Assembly: GCF_900156025.1 (NCBI RefSeq)
Contig: NZ_FTMO01000008.1
Coordinates: 1 to 64,000 of the forward strand
Length of the DNA stretch: 64,000 nt
Direction: 5' to 3'
Source: Allobosea sp. TND4EK4
Lineage (GTDB): Bacteria > Pseudomonadota > Alphaproteobacteria > Rhizobiales > Beijerinckiaceae
Below, one piece after another: positions 56,132 through 64,000 of the stretch; position 1 is the first letter of the stretch; every line of letters starts with the position of its first letter. The position numbers were made by a program, and so were the translations under genes. Below the pieces are notes generated by a model. That model made no database searches. It worked only from the letters and a program-made list of their open reading frames with translations, and was not told the origin of the DNA.

Positions 56132-57718
56132 ATGAAACGTCGTGAATTTCTGATGGGCACCGCAGCGCTCGGGTTCGCCGGTGCCTCGCTGCCGCAAGCG
56201 GCCTGGGCGCAGCAGGCCTCGGCCACGCTGATGAAGTTTGCCCCGCAGGCCAACCTGTCGTCGCTCGATCCGATCTGGACCACCGCAACGGTGACCAACA
56301 ACCACGCCTATTACGTCTTCGACATGCTCTATGGCGCGGACGAAGCCATGAAGCCGCAGCCGCAGATGGCGGAAAGCCACGAGGTCTCCGCCGATGGCCT
56401 GACCTGGCGGATCAAGCTGCGCGACGGGCTGACCTTCCATGACGGCACGCCGGTGAAGGCGGCCGACTGCGCCGCCAGCATCAAGCGCTGGACCCAGCGC
56501 GATTCCTACGGCCAGCTTCTCGGCCGCGCGACCGAGAGCTTCGGCGCCGCCGACGAGCGCACGATCGAGATCAAGCTCAAGCGGCCCTTCCCGCGAATGC
56601 TGGAATGCCTCGCCAAGACCGACCAGCCGCCGGTGATGATGCCCGAGCGCCTGGCCAAGACCGATGCCAATACGCAGGTCACCGAGATGGTCGGGTCCGG
56701 GCCCTACAAGTTCATCGCCGCCGATTACGTCTCCGGCAGCCGCGTCGCCTATGAGAAATTCGATGGCTACAAGCCGCGCAGCGAAGCGCCGAGCCGCAAT
56801 GCCGGCGGCAAGGTGGCGCATTTCAAGCGCATCGAATGGACCATCCTGCCCGACCCGGCGACCGCCGCCGCAGCCCTGACGACGGGTGAGATCGATTGGT
56901 GGGAGCGCCCGCTGGCGGATCTGCAGCCGATGCTCGCCAGCAGCCCGGACATCAAGCAGGAGGTGATCGACAAGGCCGGCCGCGGCGCGATCATGCGCCT
57001 CAACCATCTGCAGCCGCCCTTCAACAACCCGAAGATTCGCGCGGCCGTGCGGATGGCGGTGAAGCAGGAAGACTATATGCGGGCGACGCAGGGCGACGAC
57101 ACCTCGCTCTGGCAGACCTGCCGCAGCCTGTGGTTCCGCGGCACGCCCTACTATGCCGGGGAGCAGGAGGACCTGATGCCGCAGAGCCTCGACAAGGCGA
57201 AGGCGGCGCTGAAGGAGTCCGGCTACAAGGGCGAGAAGGTCGTCATCATCAACCCGACCGACTTCCCGGATATCGGGCCGCTCGGCGAGGTCACCTTCGA
57301 ACTGCTGAAGAAGCTCGGCATGAATGTCGAGATGGCGGCGAGCGACTGGGGCACCGTGGTGCAGCGCCGCGGCAGCCGCGAGCCGGTCGAGAAGGGCGGC
57401 TGGAGCATCTTCCACACCACCGGCTCGGCGATCAGCTGGGGCGATCCCGCCCAGTCGACCATCATCCGGGGCCAGGGCGAAAAGGGCTGGTTCGGCTGGT
57501 GGAAGAGCGACAAGGCGGAGGAACTGGCCGAGGCCTGGCTCTATGCGCCCGACGAGGCGACGCAGAAGGCGAAAGCCAAGGAGCTCAACCGCCTGGCGAT
57601 GGAAGAGGTGGCGACGATCCCGCTCGGCCAGTTCCTCAGCCGCACGGCGTATCGCAAGACGCTGACCGGGGTTCTGGCCGGCTCGGCGCCCTATCCCTGG
57701 GGCGTCAAGCGCGTCTGA
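56132..57718 (+). CDS. ABC transporter substrate-binding protein, family 5 (peptide/opine type)
   Basis: This 528-residue exported protein has a Tat-like signal (KRREFLMGTAALGFAGA, cleaved after WAQQ). The SBP_bac_5 fold is visible in LSSLDPIWTTATVTNNHAYYVFDMLYG, WRIKLRDGLTFHDGTPVKAADC and VGSGPYKFIAADYVSGSR. Related proteins bind dipeptides, glutathione, nickel or opines. No permease or ATPase lies nearby, so it must use a transporter encoded elsewhere. ATG at 56132 follows GGGGAGATTACC. The position beside an amidase and a GGT hints at a gamma-glutamyl or peptide-like ligand. Confidence 0.9.
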   Translation: MKRREFLMGTAALGFAGASLPQAAWAQQASATLMKFAPQANLSSLDPIWTTATVTNNHAYYVFDMLYGADEAMKPQPQMAESHEVSADGLTWRIKLRDGLTFHDGTPVKAADCAASIKRWTQRDSYGQLLGRATESFGAADERTIEIKLKRPFPRMLECLAKTDQPPVMMPERLAKTDANTQVTEMVGSGPYKFIAADYVSGSRVAYEKFDGYKPRSEAPSRNAGGKVAHFKRIEWTILPDPATAAAALTTGEIDWWERPLADLQPMLASSPDIKQEVIDKAGRGAIMRLNHLQPPFNNPKIRAAVRMAVKQEDYMRATQGDDTSLWQTCRSLWFRGTPYYAGEQEDLMPQSLDKAKAALKESGYKGEKVVIINPTDFPDIGPLGEVTFELLKKLGMNVEMAASDWGTVVQRRGSREPVEKGGWSIFHTTGSAISWGDPAQSTIIRGQGEKGWFGWWKSDKAEELAEAWLYAPDEATQKAKAKELNRLAMEEVATIPLGQFLSRTAYRKTLTGVLAGSAPYPWGVKRV

Positions 57719-57752
57719 CTTCGGAACGCATGCTGGGGTCAAGCCCGACAAT

Positions 57753-57773
57753 GGCCCGGCGATCAGCCGGGCC
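57753..57773. terminator. Hairpin between convergent binding-protein and GGT genes
   Basis: GGCCCGGC-GATCA-GCCGGGCC is a perfect 8-bp stem lying between the two stops. No T run follows, so function as a terminator is moderate at best. The preceding GGGTCAAGCCCGACA resembles a half-copy of repeat family A. Confidence 0.45.
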
Positions 57774-57785
57774 GCTTGCCGTTGT

Positions 57786-59381
57786 TCAGCGTGCTGCCGC
57801 GACCGCCGCCGACCAGGGCGAGGCCGCGTCGCTCGAGCCTTCCGCGCCGTCGCGGTCGACACGGATGAAGTTCGGGCAGGCGAAGTTGATCGGCAGGACG
57901 GCGTGCTCGACCAGCGTGGTCGGCCCCGCCTGCTGCAAGGCTGCGAGCGTCTCCGCCGGCAGCGTCAGGTCGGCGCTGGTCGAATCCGGACCGGAGACGT
58001 CGATCCGCGGCTGATGCGCCGTCTCCTCCGTCCCCATTCCGAAATCGAGCTGCCAGGCCAGCGTCTGGTACACGCTGGCGAGGATGCGCCGGCCACCCGA
58101 GGAGCCGGCGGCGAGGCGCGGCCAGCCGCCCTCCTTCGGCGTCACCACGACCGGGCACATGTTGCAGAGCGGCCGGGCTCCGGGCGCGATGGCATTGGCA
58201 CTGCCGGGGCGCGGGTCGAACCACATCATGCCGTTGTTCATCAGCACGCCGGTGGAAGGCAACACGACGCGGCTGCCCATCGAGGAGAGCAGGGTGGTCG
58301 TCACCGCGACCAGATTGCCCTCGCCATCGACGACAGTGAGATGGGTGGTGCAGGTGTCGCCGGCTTCCTTGGCGGCCGTCGCGGCGCCCAGCCCTTCCAG
58401 ACGGTCACGATAGGCCTGCCGCATGACCTGCGAGAGCTGCGCATACCAGGCGGGCGAGGGACCCGCTGCATCGAGCGGCGCATCGGCCATGCCCTTGACC
58501 ACATCGGCGAGCGTCGGCGCGGCGGTGAGGCCGCCGGCCGTGTGGACGAGATGGCTGCCGCGCCAGTCGATGGTGGGGGCCGGCCTGATCTCGGCCTTGC
58601 AGTTCGCGAGATCCCCCGCATCGACCACGCCGCCGGCCAAGGCGATGTCCGCCGCCAGGCTGCGGGCGATGTCGCCCCGATAGAAGTCGTCCAGCCCGGC
58701 CTCAGCCAGCCGCTCCAGCGTCGCCGGCAATTCGCCGAGCCGCATGAAGCCGGGCGAGCCCTGATAGGGCGGTACCGGCGGCAGCCCGTTCGGCAGATAG
58801 ATGCGGGCGCTTTCCCCGTAGAGCCGGAGCACGGCGGCGGAGGAGGCGATCTTGAGCGTCGTGTACCAATCGGCCGGCAGCCCGCGCTTCGCCAGGGCGA
58901 TGGCGGGAGCCAGGATGTCCTTCAGCGGCAGCTCCGTGCCGAAGGCCTCCTTCAGCCGGGCGTAGCCGGCGACGGAGGAGGGGGTCACGAAGGAAAGGGG
59001 CCCGTGGATGTTGACGTCGCCGACCACCTCCGGCCAGGTGAACAGGTCCTTCTTGACCTCGCCCGTCAGCGGGTAATCCGCAGGGTCCGCCCGGCGCGGC
59101 GCGATGGGGCCGAAATCCACGACCTCAGCCTGCGTGGCGCCCGCCTTGAGGACGACGGCAAAGCCGATCCCGCCAAGGCCGCTGTTCCAGGGCTCGACCG
59201 CAGCCAAGGCAAAGCAGGCGGCAACCGCCGCGTCGGCCGCGTTGCCGCCCTGTTCGAGGATCGCCGTGCCCGCCTCTGCCGCCTCGCGGCTCTGCGACAC
59301 GACGATGCCGTTCCGCCCGCGGGCGGCGGGCTTCCTCAGCGTCCAGTTCTGGCTGCGGTAGACGGGGGTGGGCGCGACCAT
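57786..59381 (-). CDS. Gamma-glutamyltransferase-family protein (second copy)
   Basis: This 531-residue Ntn-hydrolase keeps the canonical nucleophile context TCTTHLTVVD, with Thr345 as the likely self-cleavage site. IVVSQSREAAEAGTAILEQGGNAADAAVA and LGGIGFAVVL are near the start. It is closer to classic Ggt than the copy at 38048. No signal peptide is seen from the ATG at 59381, so it may be cytoplasmic. GGAG about ten bases upstream lies in a hairpin arm. It converges on the binding-protein gene. Confidence 0.88.
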   Translation of the reverse strand: MVAPTPVYRSQNWTLRKPAARGRNGIVVSQSREAAEAGTAILEQGGNAADAAVAACFALAAVEPWNSGLGGIGFAVVLKAGATQAEVVDFGPIAPRRADPADYPLTGEVKKDLFTWPEVVGDVNIHGPLSFVTPSSVAGYARLKEAFGTELPLKDILAPAIALAKRGLPADWYTTLKIASSAAVLRLYGESARIYLPNGLPPVPPYQGSPGFMRLGELPATLERLAEAGLDDFYRGDIARSLAADIALAGGVVDAGDLANCKAEIRPAPTIDWRGSHLVHTAGGLTAAPTLADVVKGMADAPLDAAGPSPAWYAQLSQVMRQAYRDRLEGLGAATAAKEAGDTCTTHLTVVDGEGNLVAVTTTLLSSMGSRVVLPSTGVLMNNGMMWFDPRPGSANAIAPGARPLCNMCPVVVTPKEGGWPRLAAGSSGGRRILASVYQTLAWQLDFGMGTEETAHQPRIDVSGPDSTSADLTLPAETLAALQQAGPTTLVEHAVLPINFACPNFIRVDRDGAEGSSDAASPWSAAVAAAR

Positions 59382-59390
59382 GACGGCATT

Positions 59391-59408
59391 CTCCGAGGAT
59401 TCTCGGAG
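59391..59408 (-). promoter_or_regulatory. Hairpin enclosing the ribosome site of the second GGT
   Basis: On the coding strand, CTCCGAG-AATC-CTCGGAG is a perfect 7-bp stem. Its 3' arm contains the GGAG that would serve as ribosome site for the ATG at 59381. If folded it would hide that site. This is a structural observation only; no ligand or regulator is known. Confidence 0.4.
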
Positions 59409-59487
59409 GCCATACTGCATACCGCCCCGCGGCAGGTCGAATGCATCCGCGCCCGGCCCGGGACGCGCCCCGCGCAGGGCGCGCGGA

Positions 59488-59778
59488 TCAGAAGACGTTG
59501 GGATAGATGTAGCGCAGGATCACGCTCTGCAGGAAATAGATCAGCAGCAGGAGGATGATCGGCGAGATGTCGATGCCGCCGAGATTGGGCAGCCGGTTGC
59601 GGATCGGCCGCAGCGCCGGCTCGGTCAGCCGGTAGACCATGTCCCAGACCGTGGCGACGAACTGGTTGCGGGTGTTGATGACGTTGAAGGCGATCAGCCA
59701 GCTCAGAATCGCCGAGGCGATCAGGATCCACACATAGATCTGCAGGGCGAGCAGAACCACGTCGAGCACGGAACGCAT
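59488..59778 (-). CDS. YggT family membrane protein
   Basis: This 96-residue protein has two hydrophobic segments with the YggT signature: [24 protein letters not shown] and [39 protein letters not shown]. Its function is not settled, although links to osmotic stress and cell division have been proposed. It is usually followed by DUF167, which here lies 5 kb away on the same strand. Confidence 0.94.
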   Translation of the reverse strand: MRSVLDVVLLALQIYVWILIASAILSWLIAFNVINTRNQFVATVWDMVYRLTEPALRPIRNRLPNLGGIDISPIILLLLIYFLQSVILRYIYPNVF

Positions 59779-59891
59779 CAGTCTTCCTCATGAGGCAGCG
59801 GACCAGGACGCAGAATATCGCGGCTCGCGTCGAAACAGCGACGGACCCGATTGACATCCACGCGACGCACGGCCTAGAAGGCCAGCGCCTT

Positions 59892-59968
<77 letters not shown>

Positions 59969-60125
59969 GGCTTTTCTTCACATCGTGATGTTGTCGGCGC
60001 CGGATGGCCGGCAGGTTTGTGTCTTGCCGCCGCCGGGCGCGGACCGGCCTTGATCCGAACGCGGCGCGGGCGCTCCGCCGGATTCGCTCGTTCTGCGCTT
60101 TAGCACGAGGCGCTGTCACAGAAGA

Positions 60126-60149
60126 CCCCGCCCGGCATGCCGGACGGGG
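60126..60149 (-). terminator. Probable terminator after DUF378
   Basis: On the minus strand, CCCCGTCCGGCATGCCGGGCGGGG is a strong stem followed by TCTTCTGT. It lies 30 bases past the DUF378 stop. Confidence 0.5.
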
Positions 60150-60178
60150 CTCACTGGAACAGGTCAGAAGCCTGCGGT

Positions 60179-60403
60179 TCAGCGACCGGCCTCGGCCAGC
60201 GTTTCGCCGACCTGCGTGGCGCGGGTGAGCGGGTAGAGCTGCCAGAGGGCGGACGCGCCGACCAGCACGTAGACGATCCGCGACAGCATCGAGCCGGCGC
60301 CGAACAGGGCCGCGACGAGGTCGACATCGGCCAAGCCGACGAGGCCCCAGTTGAGGCCGCCGATGATGACGAGCAACAGCGTGACAAGATTGATGGATTT
60401 CAT
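60179..60403 (-). CDS. DUF378 family small membrane protein
   Basis: This 74-residue protein has two hydrophobic segments and the DUF378 hallmark LLLVIIGGLNWGLVGLADVDLVAALFG. The function is unknown. A purine-rich GGAGGCGCC precedes the ATG at 60403. It stands alone. Confidence 0.88.
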   Translation of the reverse strand: MKSINLVTLLLVIIGGLNWGLVGLADVDLVAALFGAGSMLSRIVYVLVGASALWQLYPLTRATQVGETLAEAGR

Positions 60404-60582
60404 GATGGCGCCTCCAGAACAGCGGTGATGCTTCGGCAACACCGGCGGCCGGGAGCGGTTGCCGCGCGCGGACGCATGGGGCGCTGGCGTACAGTCGCGC
60501 CAGGCGGGTGATCCAGTGGAGCGGTGGTGCCGGCATATCGACGGCCCCATCACGGGAAGACGAGGGGCGGCGTCCGGCGCCG

Positions 60583-61794
60583 TCAGGCCAGAATCTCGGC
60601 CAGCGCCTGCGGGCGACCCAGCAGGTAGCCCTGCCCGCGATGGAAGCCGAGCTGGCGCAGGGTCTCGAATTCCGCCTCGGTCTCGATGCCCTCGGCCACG
60701 ACGATGGTCTCCGCCCGGCGGGCGAATTCGGCCAGCGCCGCGGCCAGCGCCTTGCGCACGGGGTCGTGGTCGATGTCCCGCGTCAGGCTGAGGTCGAGCT
60801 TGATCACGTCCGGCCGCATGCTGAGGATGTGGCGCATGCTCGAATAACCGGCGCCGGCATCGTCGATGGCGACGCGCATGCCCTGTGCACGCAAGGGGGC
60901 GAGCGCGGTCAGGATCGGCTCGTAATCGGCGATCGGGACATGTTCGGTCACTTCGATCACGATCCGTGCCGGGTCGAAGCCGGCGAGAGCCTCCGCGACC
61001 GGCGCCGTGATCAGCGTATCGGGCGAGATGTTGATGCTGGCCGTCAGGGGATCCGGCAGCAGGGCGCAGGCCAGCAGGGCTTTCCGTGCCGCCAGAAGCT
61101 CCAGTTCACCGCCGACCCCCACGGCATGGGCCTCGGCGAACCAGTGGTCGGGGCTCCGGTGCGGGAGGGCCGAGAAGCGCGCGAGGCATTCGACGCCGAC
61201 CAGCGCGCGGTCCGCAAGGTTCCGGATCGGCTGGAAGACGATCTGCGGATCGCCGCTTTCCATCGCCGACTGGATTGCCCCGAGCGATGCGCGCCGCTCC
61301 GTGTCATGGCGAACATCGGCCGCGATCGCGGTGGCCAGAACGCTGCCGAAGGTGCGCAGCAGCGCAAGGTCGCGCTCGCCGAGGCCCGGCTGCGGGCGGT
61401 GACTGAAGCAGCAGAAGGTGCCGAAGACGCGCCCATCCTCGAGATTGATCGGCACGCTCGAATGAGCGCCGATCGGGATGGAATAGGTTTCCGGGATCGA
61501 GCGTGCCAGCGGCAGCTTGCTGGTATCCGGGATCAGTTGCGGCAGGTCGCCGTTGACGACATGCCGGCAATAACCGGAGGCGAGCGGGATAACGTCGTGC
61601 GCCTTGAGCGCCTCATCGCTCCCGTCGCTGTCGACGCTGTGGAAGATCCGGTTCTGGCCGAGGAATTCGGAGATGAAGGCCACGTCCATGTGGAGCAAGG
61701 TACGGACGGCGCGCAGGACCCTGTCGATATTCTCTGCGACATGCGGCGAAATCGCCGTCGGTGCCTGGCTCCAATGCGAAGCGTGCGCGAGCAT
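60583..61794 (-). CDS. GAF-EAL protein, putative cyclic-di-GMP phosphodiesterase
   Basis: This 403-residue protein has an N-terminal GAF-like sensor (about residues 15-160) and a C-terminal EAL domain (about 175-400). EAL motifs are present, but some are variant: VECLARF in place of EALLR, INISPDTL, VIEVTEHV, IDDAGAGYSSM in place of DDFGxGYSS, VIKLDLSL and VAEGIET. The main catalytic Glu, Asn, Asp and Lys positions appear kept, so activity is plausible. No GGDEF domain or membrane segment is present, so it should be cytoplasmic. It has no operon partner. Confidence 0.87.
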   Translation of the reverse strand: MLAHASHWSQAPTAISPHVAENIDRVLRAVRTLLHMDVAFISEFLGQNRIFHSVDSDGSDEALKAHDVIPLASGYCRHVVNGDLPQLIPDTSKLPLARSIPETYSIPIGAHSSVPINLEDGRVFGTFCCFSHRPQPGLGERDLALLRTFGSVLATAIAADVRHDTERRASLGAIQSAMESGDPQIVFQPIRNLADRALVGVECLARFSALPHRSPDHWFAEAHAVGVGGELELLAARKALLACALLPDPLTASINISPDTLITAPVAEALAGFDPARIVIEVTEHVPIADYEPILTALAPLRAQGMRVAIDDAGAGYSSMRHILSMRPDVIKLDLSLTRDIDHDPVRKALAAALAEFARRAETIVVAEGIETEAEFETLRQLGFHRGQGYLLGRPQALAEILA

Positions 61795-61965
61795 CTGATG
61801 TGCGAGCGGCCTGTTGGGTTGATCTTGGTCGCCCGCTCATCTGTAATCTTCTTTAGTTGCTTGGTAAAGTTGTTCCAAATTCCCGGTTGACCGTACTGAC
61901 GAGCGTTACGTCAGCCCGTTCCCAATATTCGGCAGAGCCCTGCGCCCGAGCCGCGCTGGAGTGTC

Positions 61966-62940
61966 TCAGGCGACGCCCATGGCCAGAAGGTCATGGACAT
62001 GGATGAGGCCGACGGGCCGCTCCTCGGGGTCGACGACGATCAGCGCCGTGATGCGCAGGCGGTTGACCAGCTCGAGCGCTTCGGCCGCCAGCGTGTCGGG
62101 ACCGACACGGCGGGGCTGGGTGCTCATGATGTCGCGGGCTCTCAGCGAGGCGCCGCCCGGCATCGTCGCCTTGCGGCGCAGGTCGCCATCGGTGACGACG
62201 CCGGCGAGCCGGCCGTCGAGGCCGGTCACCATGGCGCAGCCGAAGCCCTTCTGCGAGATCATCGCGATCACGTCCGGCAACAGCGTGTCGAGCCCGAGAA
62301 GGGGCAGTTCGGCGCCGCGATGCATGATGGCGTCGACGGTCTTGAGCTGGGCGCCGAGCTTGCCGCCGGGATGATAGACGAAGAAGTCCTGGCGGGAGAA
62401 GCCCCGCGCTTCCAGCAGCGCCACGGCCAGCGCGTCGCCGAGCGCGATCTGCATCGTCGTCGAGGTGGTCGGTGCCAGCCCGTTCGGACAGGCCTCGGTC
62501 GCCTTGGGCAGGACCAGCGCGACATCGGCCTCGCGCCCGAGCGTGCTGTCGGGATTGGCGGTGAAGGCGATCAGCCCGACGCGAAAGCGGCGGGTATAGC
62601 CGACGAGGGCGGCGAGCTCCGCCGTCTCGCCCGACCAGGAGAGCGCGATCACGACGTCCTCCGGGCGGACCATGCCGAGATCGCCGTGGCTCGCCTCGGC
62701 CGGATGGACGAAATGCGCGGGCGTGCCGGTGGAGGCGAGGGTTGCGGCGAGCTTGCGCCCGACATGGCCGGACTTGCCCATGCCCGAGACGATGACGCGA
62801 CCGGCGGCGCCGCGGATCAGCGCGACGGCTTCGGCGAAGGGCTGGCCCAGCCCGTTCGCGAGGGCGGCGTGAAGGGTGTCGAGCCCAGCGCGCTCGGTGG
62901 CGATGGTGCGGAGCGCCGAGGCGCGGATTTCGTCAGTCAT
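61966..62940 (-). CDS. kdsD: D-arabinose-5-phosphate isomerase (KdsD/KpsF/GutQ family)
   Basis: This enzyme interconverts ribulose-5-P and arabinose-5-P, the precursor of Kdo in lipopolysaccharide. The 324-residue protein has a SIS domain (SGMGKSGHVGRKLAATLASTG, ASHGDLGM, LSWSGETAEL) and two C-terminal CBS domains (DIMSTQPRRV and GVVTDGDLRR). The ATG at 62940 begins MTDEIRAS. Divergence from an outer-membrane barrel gene fits an envelope context. Confidence 0.93.
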   Translation of the reverse strand: MTDEIRASALRTIATERAGLDTLHAALANGLGQPFAEAVALIRGAAGRVIVSGMGKSGHVGRKLAATLASTGTPAHFVHPAEASHGDLGMVRPEDVVIALSWSGETAELAALVGYTRRFRVGLIAFTANPDSTLGREADVALVLPKATEACPNGLAPTTSTTMQIALGDALAVALLEARGFSRQDFFVYHPGGKLGAQLKTVDAIMHRGAELPLLGLDTLLPDVIAMISQKGFGCAMVTGLDGRLAGVVTDGDLRRKATMPGGASLRARDIMSTQPRRVGPDTLAAEALELVNRLRITALIVVDPEERPVGLIHVHDLLAMGVA

Positions 62941-63044
62941 GGCGGGCGCTTTAGCACGCGGCCCGCCACGAGTTCCACCGGACAAGCCGCCGCGCCTGCC
63001 GCGTTGACGGCTCCTTAACCTCGTTCGTTCTAACTCCGTTAACC

Positions 63045-64000
63045 ATGCGCGCCCCGATGGCGCGCGACCCCTTTTGCGTGGAGCCCGAGGCGCCCTTGTC
63101 CGGCCGTGCGAGAAACCTGCTGCTGACCGGCACGGCGCTGGCCGGGCTCGCGCTCGCCGGCGGCGCGAGCGGCCAGGCCTTGCAAGGCGGGATCTTGCGA
63201 ACGGGCACGCCGAGCCTGACCGTGCCGAATGCGGCAGCTGCCGGCGCCATGCCGGGCTCCACCGGCGGCCAGCCGGCCGCCGATGCGCCCGGGACCGCAG
63301 CAGCCACGGCCACCGCCATTTCCCGCGGCCAGCCGCGGCGCGCGAGCAAGCCGGTGCAGGCGCCCGCCCTGCGCGGGACCACGCAGCGCGACCTGCGCCC
63401 GCCGCAAGCGTCCATCACCAGCCTGCCGACAGCCGATGCGGCCCCGCCCCCTCCGCGCAGGCGCCCGCCGAGGGACGAGGACCCGTGGGCGCCGCTCGGG
63501 GTGAGGCTCGGCTCCCTTGTGCTCAGGCCGGCGATCACCGCATCGGGCGGCTACGACACCAATCCGGAACGCAGCGCGGCGGCCGGGGTGAAAGGCTCGC
63601 TCTTCCAGCGCTACGATGCCGAGCTCGGCATCCAGTCGGACTGGAACGTGCATGAGCTGAAGGGCCAGATCCGCGGCGGTTACATCGACTATCTGCGCAA
63701 CCGTCCGGCCTCCCGGCCGGATGGCGAGGGGACTCTCGATCTGCGCCTCGATGCCTCCCGCGACACCCGCATCCTGCTGGAGACGCGCGCGCGTCTCGAT
63801 ACGCAGCGGCCCGGATCGCCCGACCTGACGGCAGCCGTGCAGGGCCGGCCGCAGGTCTGGCAATATGGCGGCTCCGCCGGGGTCCAGCATGATTTCAACC
63901 GGCTGCAACTGACGCTGCGCGGCTCGGCCGACCGCAGCGACTACGAGGATGCGCAGCTGTCCAGCGGCCGGGTGCTGTCGCAGAAGGACCGCAACCAGAC
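63045..64000 (+). CDS. Outer-membrane beta-barrel protein, cut at the window end
   Basis: The frame from ATG 63045 stays open to the last base (318 codons). An N-terminal signal-like segment (NLLLTGTALAGLALAGGASG) is followed by a Pro/Ala-rich spacer, then beta-rich sequence from about residue 150: SLVLRPAITASGGYDTNPE, YDAELGIQSDWNVHELKG. GGYDTNPE is typical of the putative porin BBP2_2 family. The rest of the barrel lies outside the window. It is divergent from kdsD. An in-frame ATG at 63057 could also serve as start. Confidence 0.8.
   Translation, partial: MRAPMARDPFCVEPEAPLSGRARNLLLTGTALAGLALAGGASGQALQGGILRTGTPSLTVPNAAAAGAMPGSTGGQPAADAPGTAAATATAISRGQPRRASKPVQAPALRGTTQRDLRPPQASITSLPTADAAPPPPRRRPPRDEDPWAPLGVRLGSLVLRPAITASGGYDTNPERSAAAGVKGSLFQRYDAELGIQSDWNVHELKGQIRGGYIDYLRNRPASRPDGEGTLDLRLDASRDTRILLETRARLDTQRPGSPDLTAAVQGRPQVWQYGGSAGVQHDFNRLQLTLRGSADRSDYEDAQLSSGRVLSQKDRNQ

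Noticed and set aside
63015..63044. TTAACC...GTTAACC before the barrel gene, considered as a CtrA-type site
   Set aside because: The spacing between TTAA halves is about 20 bases, not the seven of a full CtrA box. It may be chance or single half-sites.

Overview
The window is high-GC DNA from an alphaproteobacterium of the order Hyphomicrobiales (Rhizobiales). Bosea or a close relative is my best guess. This rests on gene content and local order: secA divergent from a parvulin-argJ-mutT run, gloB divergent from a methyltransferase, aroK-aroB divergent from a small membrane protein and xerD, an NdvA-type glucan exporter, DUF930, and a Zur/Znu zinc locus. The genus is inferred, not proven. No phage, transposase, integron or CRISPR array is visible. 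Most of the window looks chromosomal, with a few accessory metabolic blocks set between conserved genes.

Layout: (1) 0.3-9.4 kb: secA (-), parvulin, argJ, a lipoprotein and mutT (+), then DUF930, a YcaQ-type glycosylase and a CAP lipoprotein (-). (2) 9.4-24.7 kb: a large MscS channel, a ROK protein whose domain order appears circularly permuted, DUF2938, the operon gloB-cupin-GNAT, a methyltransferase, accA, an L,D-transpeptidase, hemH, a 5'-nucleotidase and ung. (3) 23.4-33.2 kb: a minus-strand block with a branched-chain-type ABC importer (livGHMF plus binding protein), two acyl-CoA ligase family proteins and a Crp/Fnr regulator. It suggests uptake and CoA activation of an aromatic or fatty acid. 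(4) 33.4-39.6 kb: DUF1007 and a NicO-type Ni/Co transporter (+), tail to tail with a tight five-gene minus-strand operon: GGT-family acylase, amidase, cobalt-type nitrile hydratase alpha and beta, and its activator. Together these could convert a nitrile to an amide, then to an acid and ammonia. (5) 39.8-50.4 kb: a small membrane protein, an OpgG/D-type glucan protein, a zinc locus (His-rich miniprotein, ZnuC, ZnuB, ZnuA, COG0523 GTPase, WD40 protein and a small Cys-motif protein) with two matching Zur-like operators, then the glucan exporter NdvA and a Ca2+/H+-type antiporter. (6) 50.4-64 kb: aroK-aroB, xerD, carbonic anhydrase, then DUF167 and YggT, which are neighbours in many bacteria but are here separated by about 5 kb holding a second amidase, an orphan family-5 binding protein and a second GGT. 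After these come tRNA-Ala(CGC), DUF378, a GAF-EAL protein, an arabinose-5-phosphate isomerase and a beta-barrel protein cut by the window end.

Intergenic regions carry two families of palindromic repeats. One has CATTC(T/C)CGGG...GACCCGAGAATCTC...CCGA(G/C)CATGACG features and at least four or five copies. The other is built from GGCAGTCGGC units and sits twice inside the liv operon, once as a perfect 20-bp inverted repeat. The strongest candidates for something new are the permuted ROK protein, the zinc locus with its His-rich miniprotein and overlapping operator, and the GGT-amidase-nitrile hydratase operon together with the repeated pairing of amidase and GGT elsewhere in the window.
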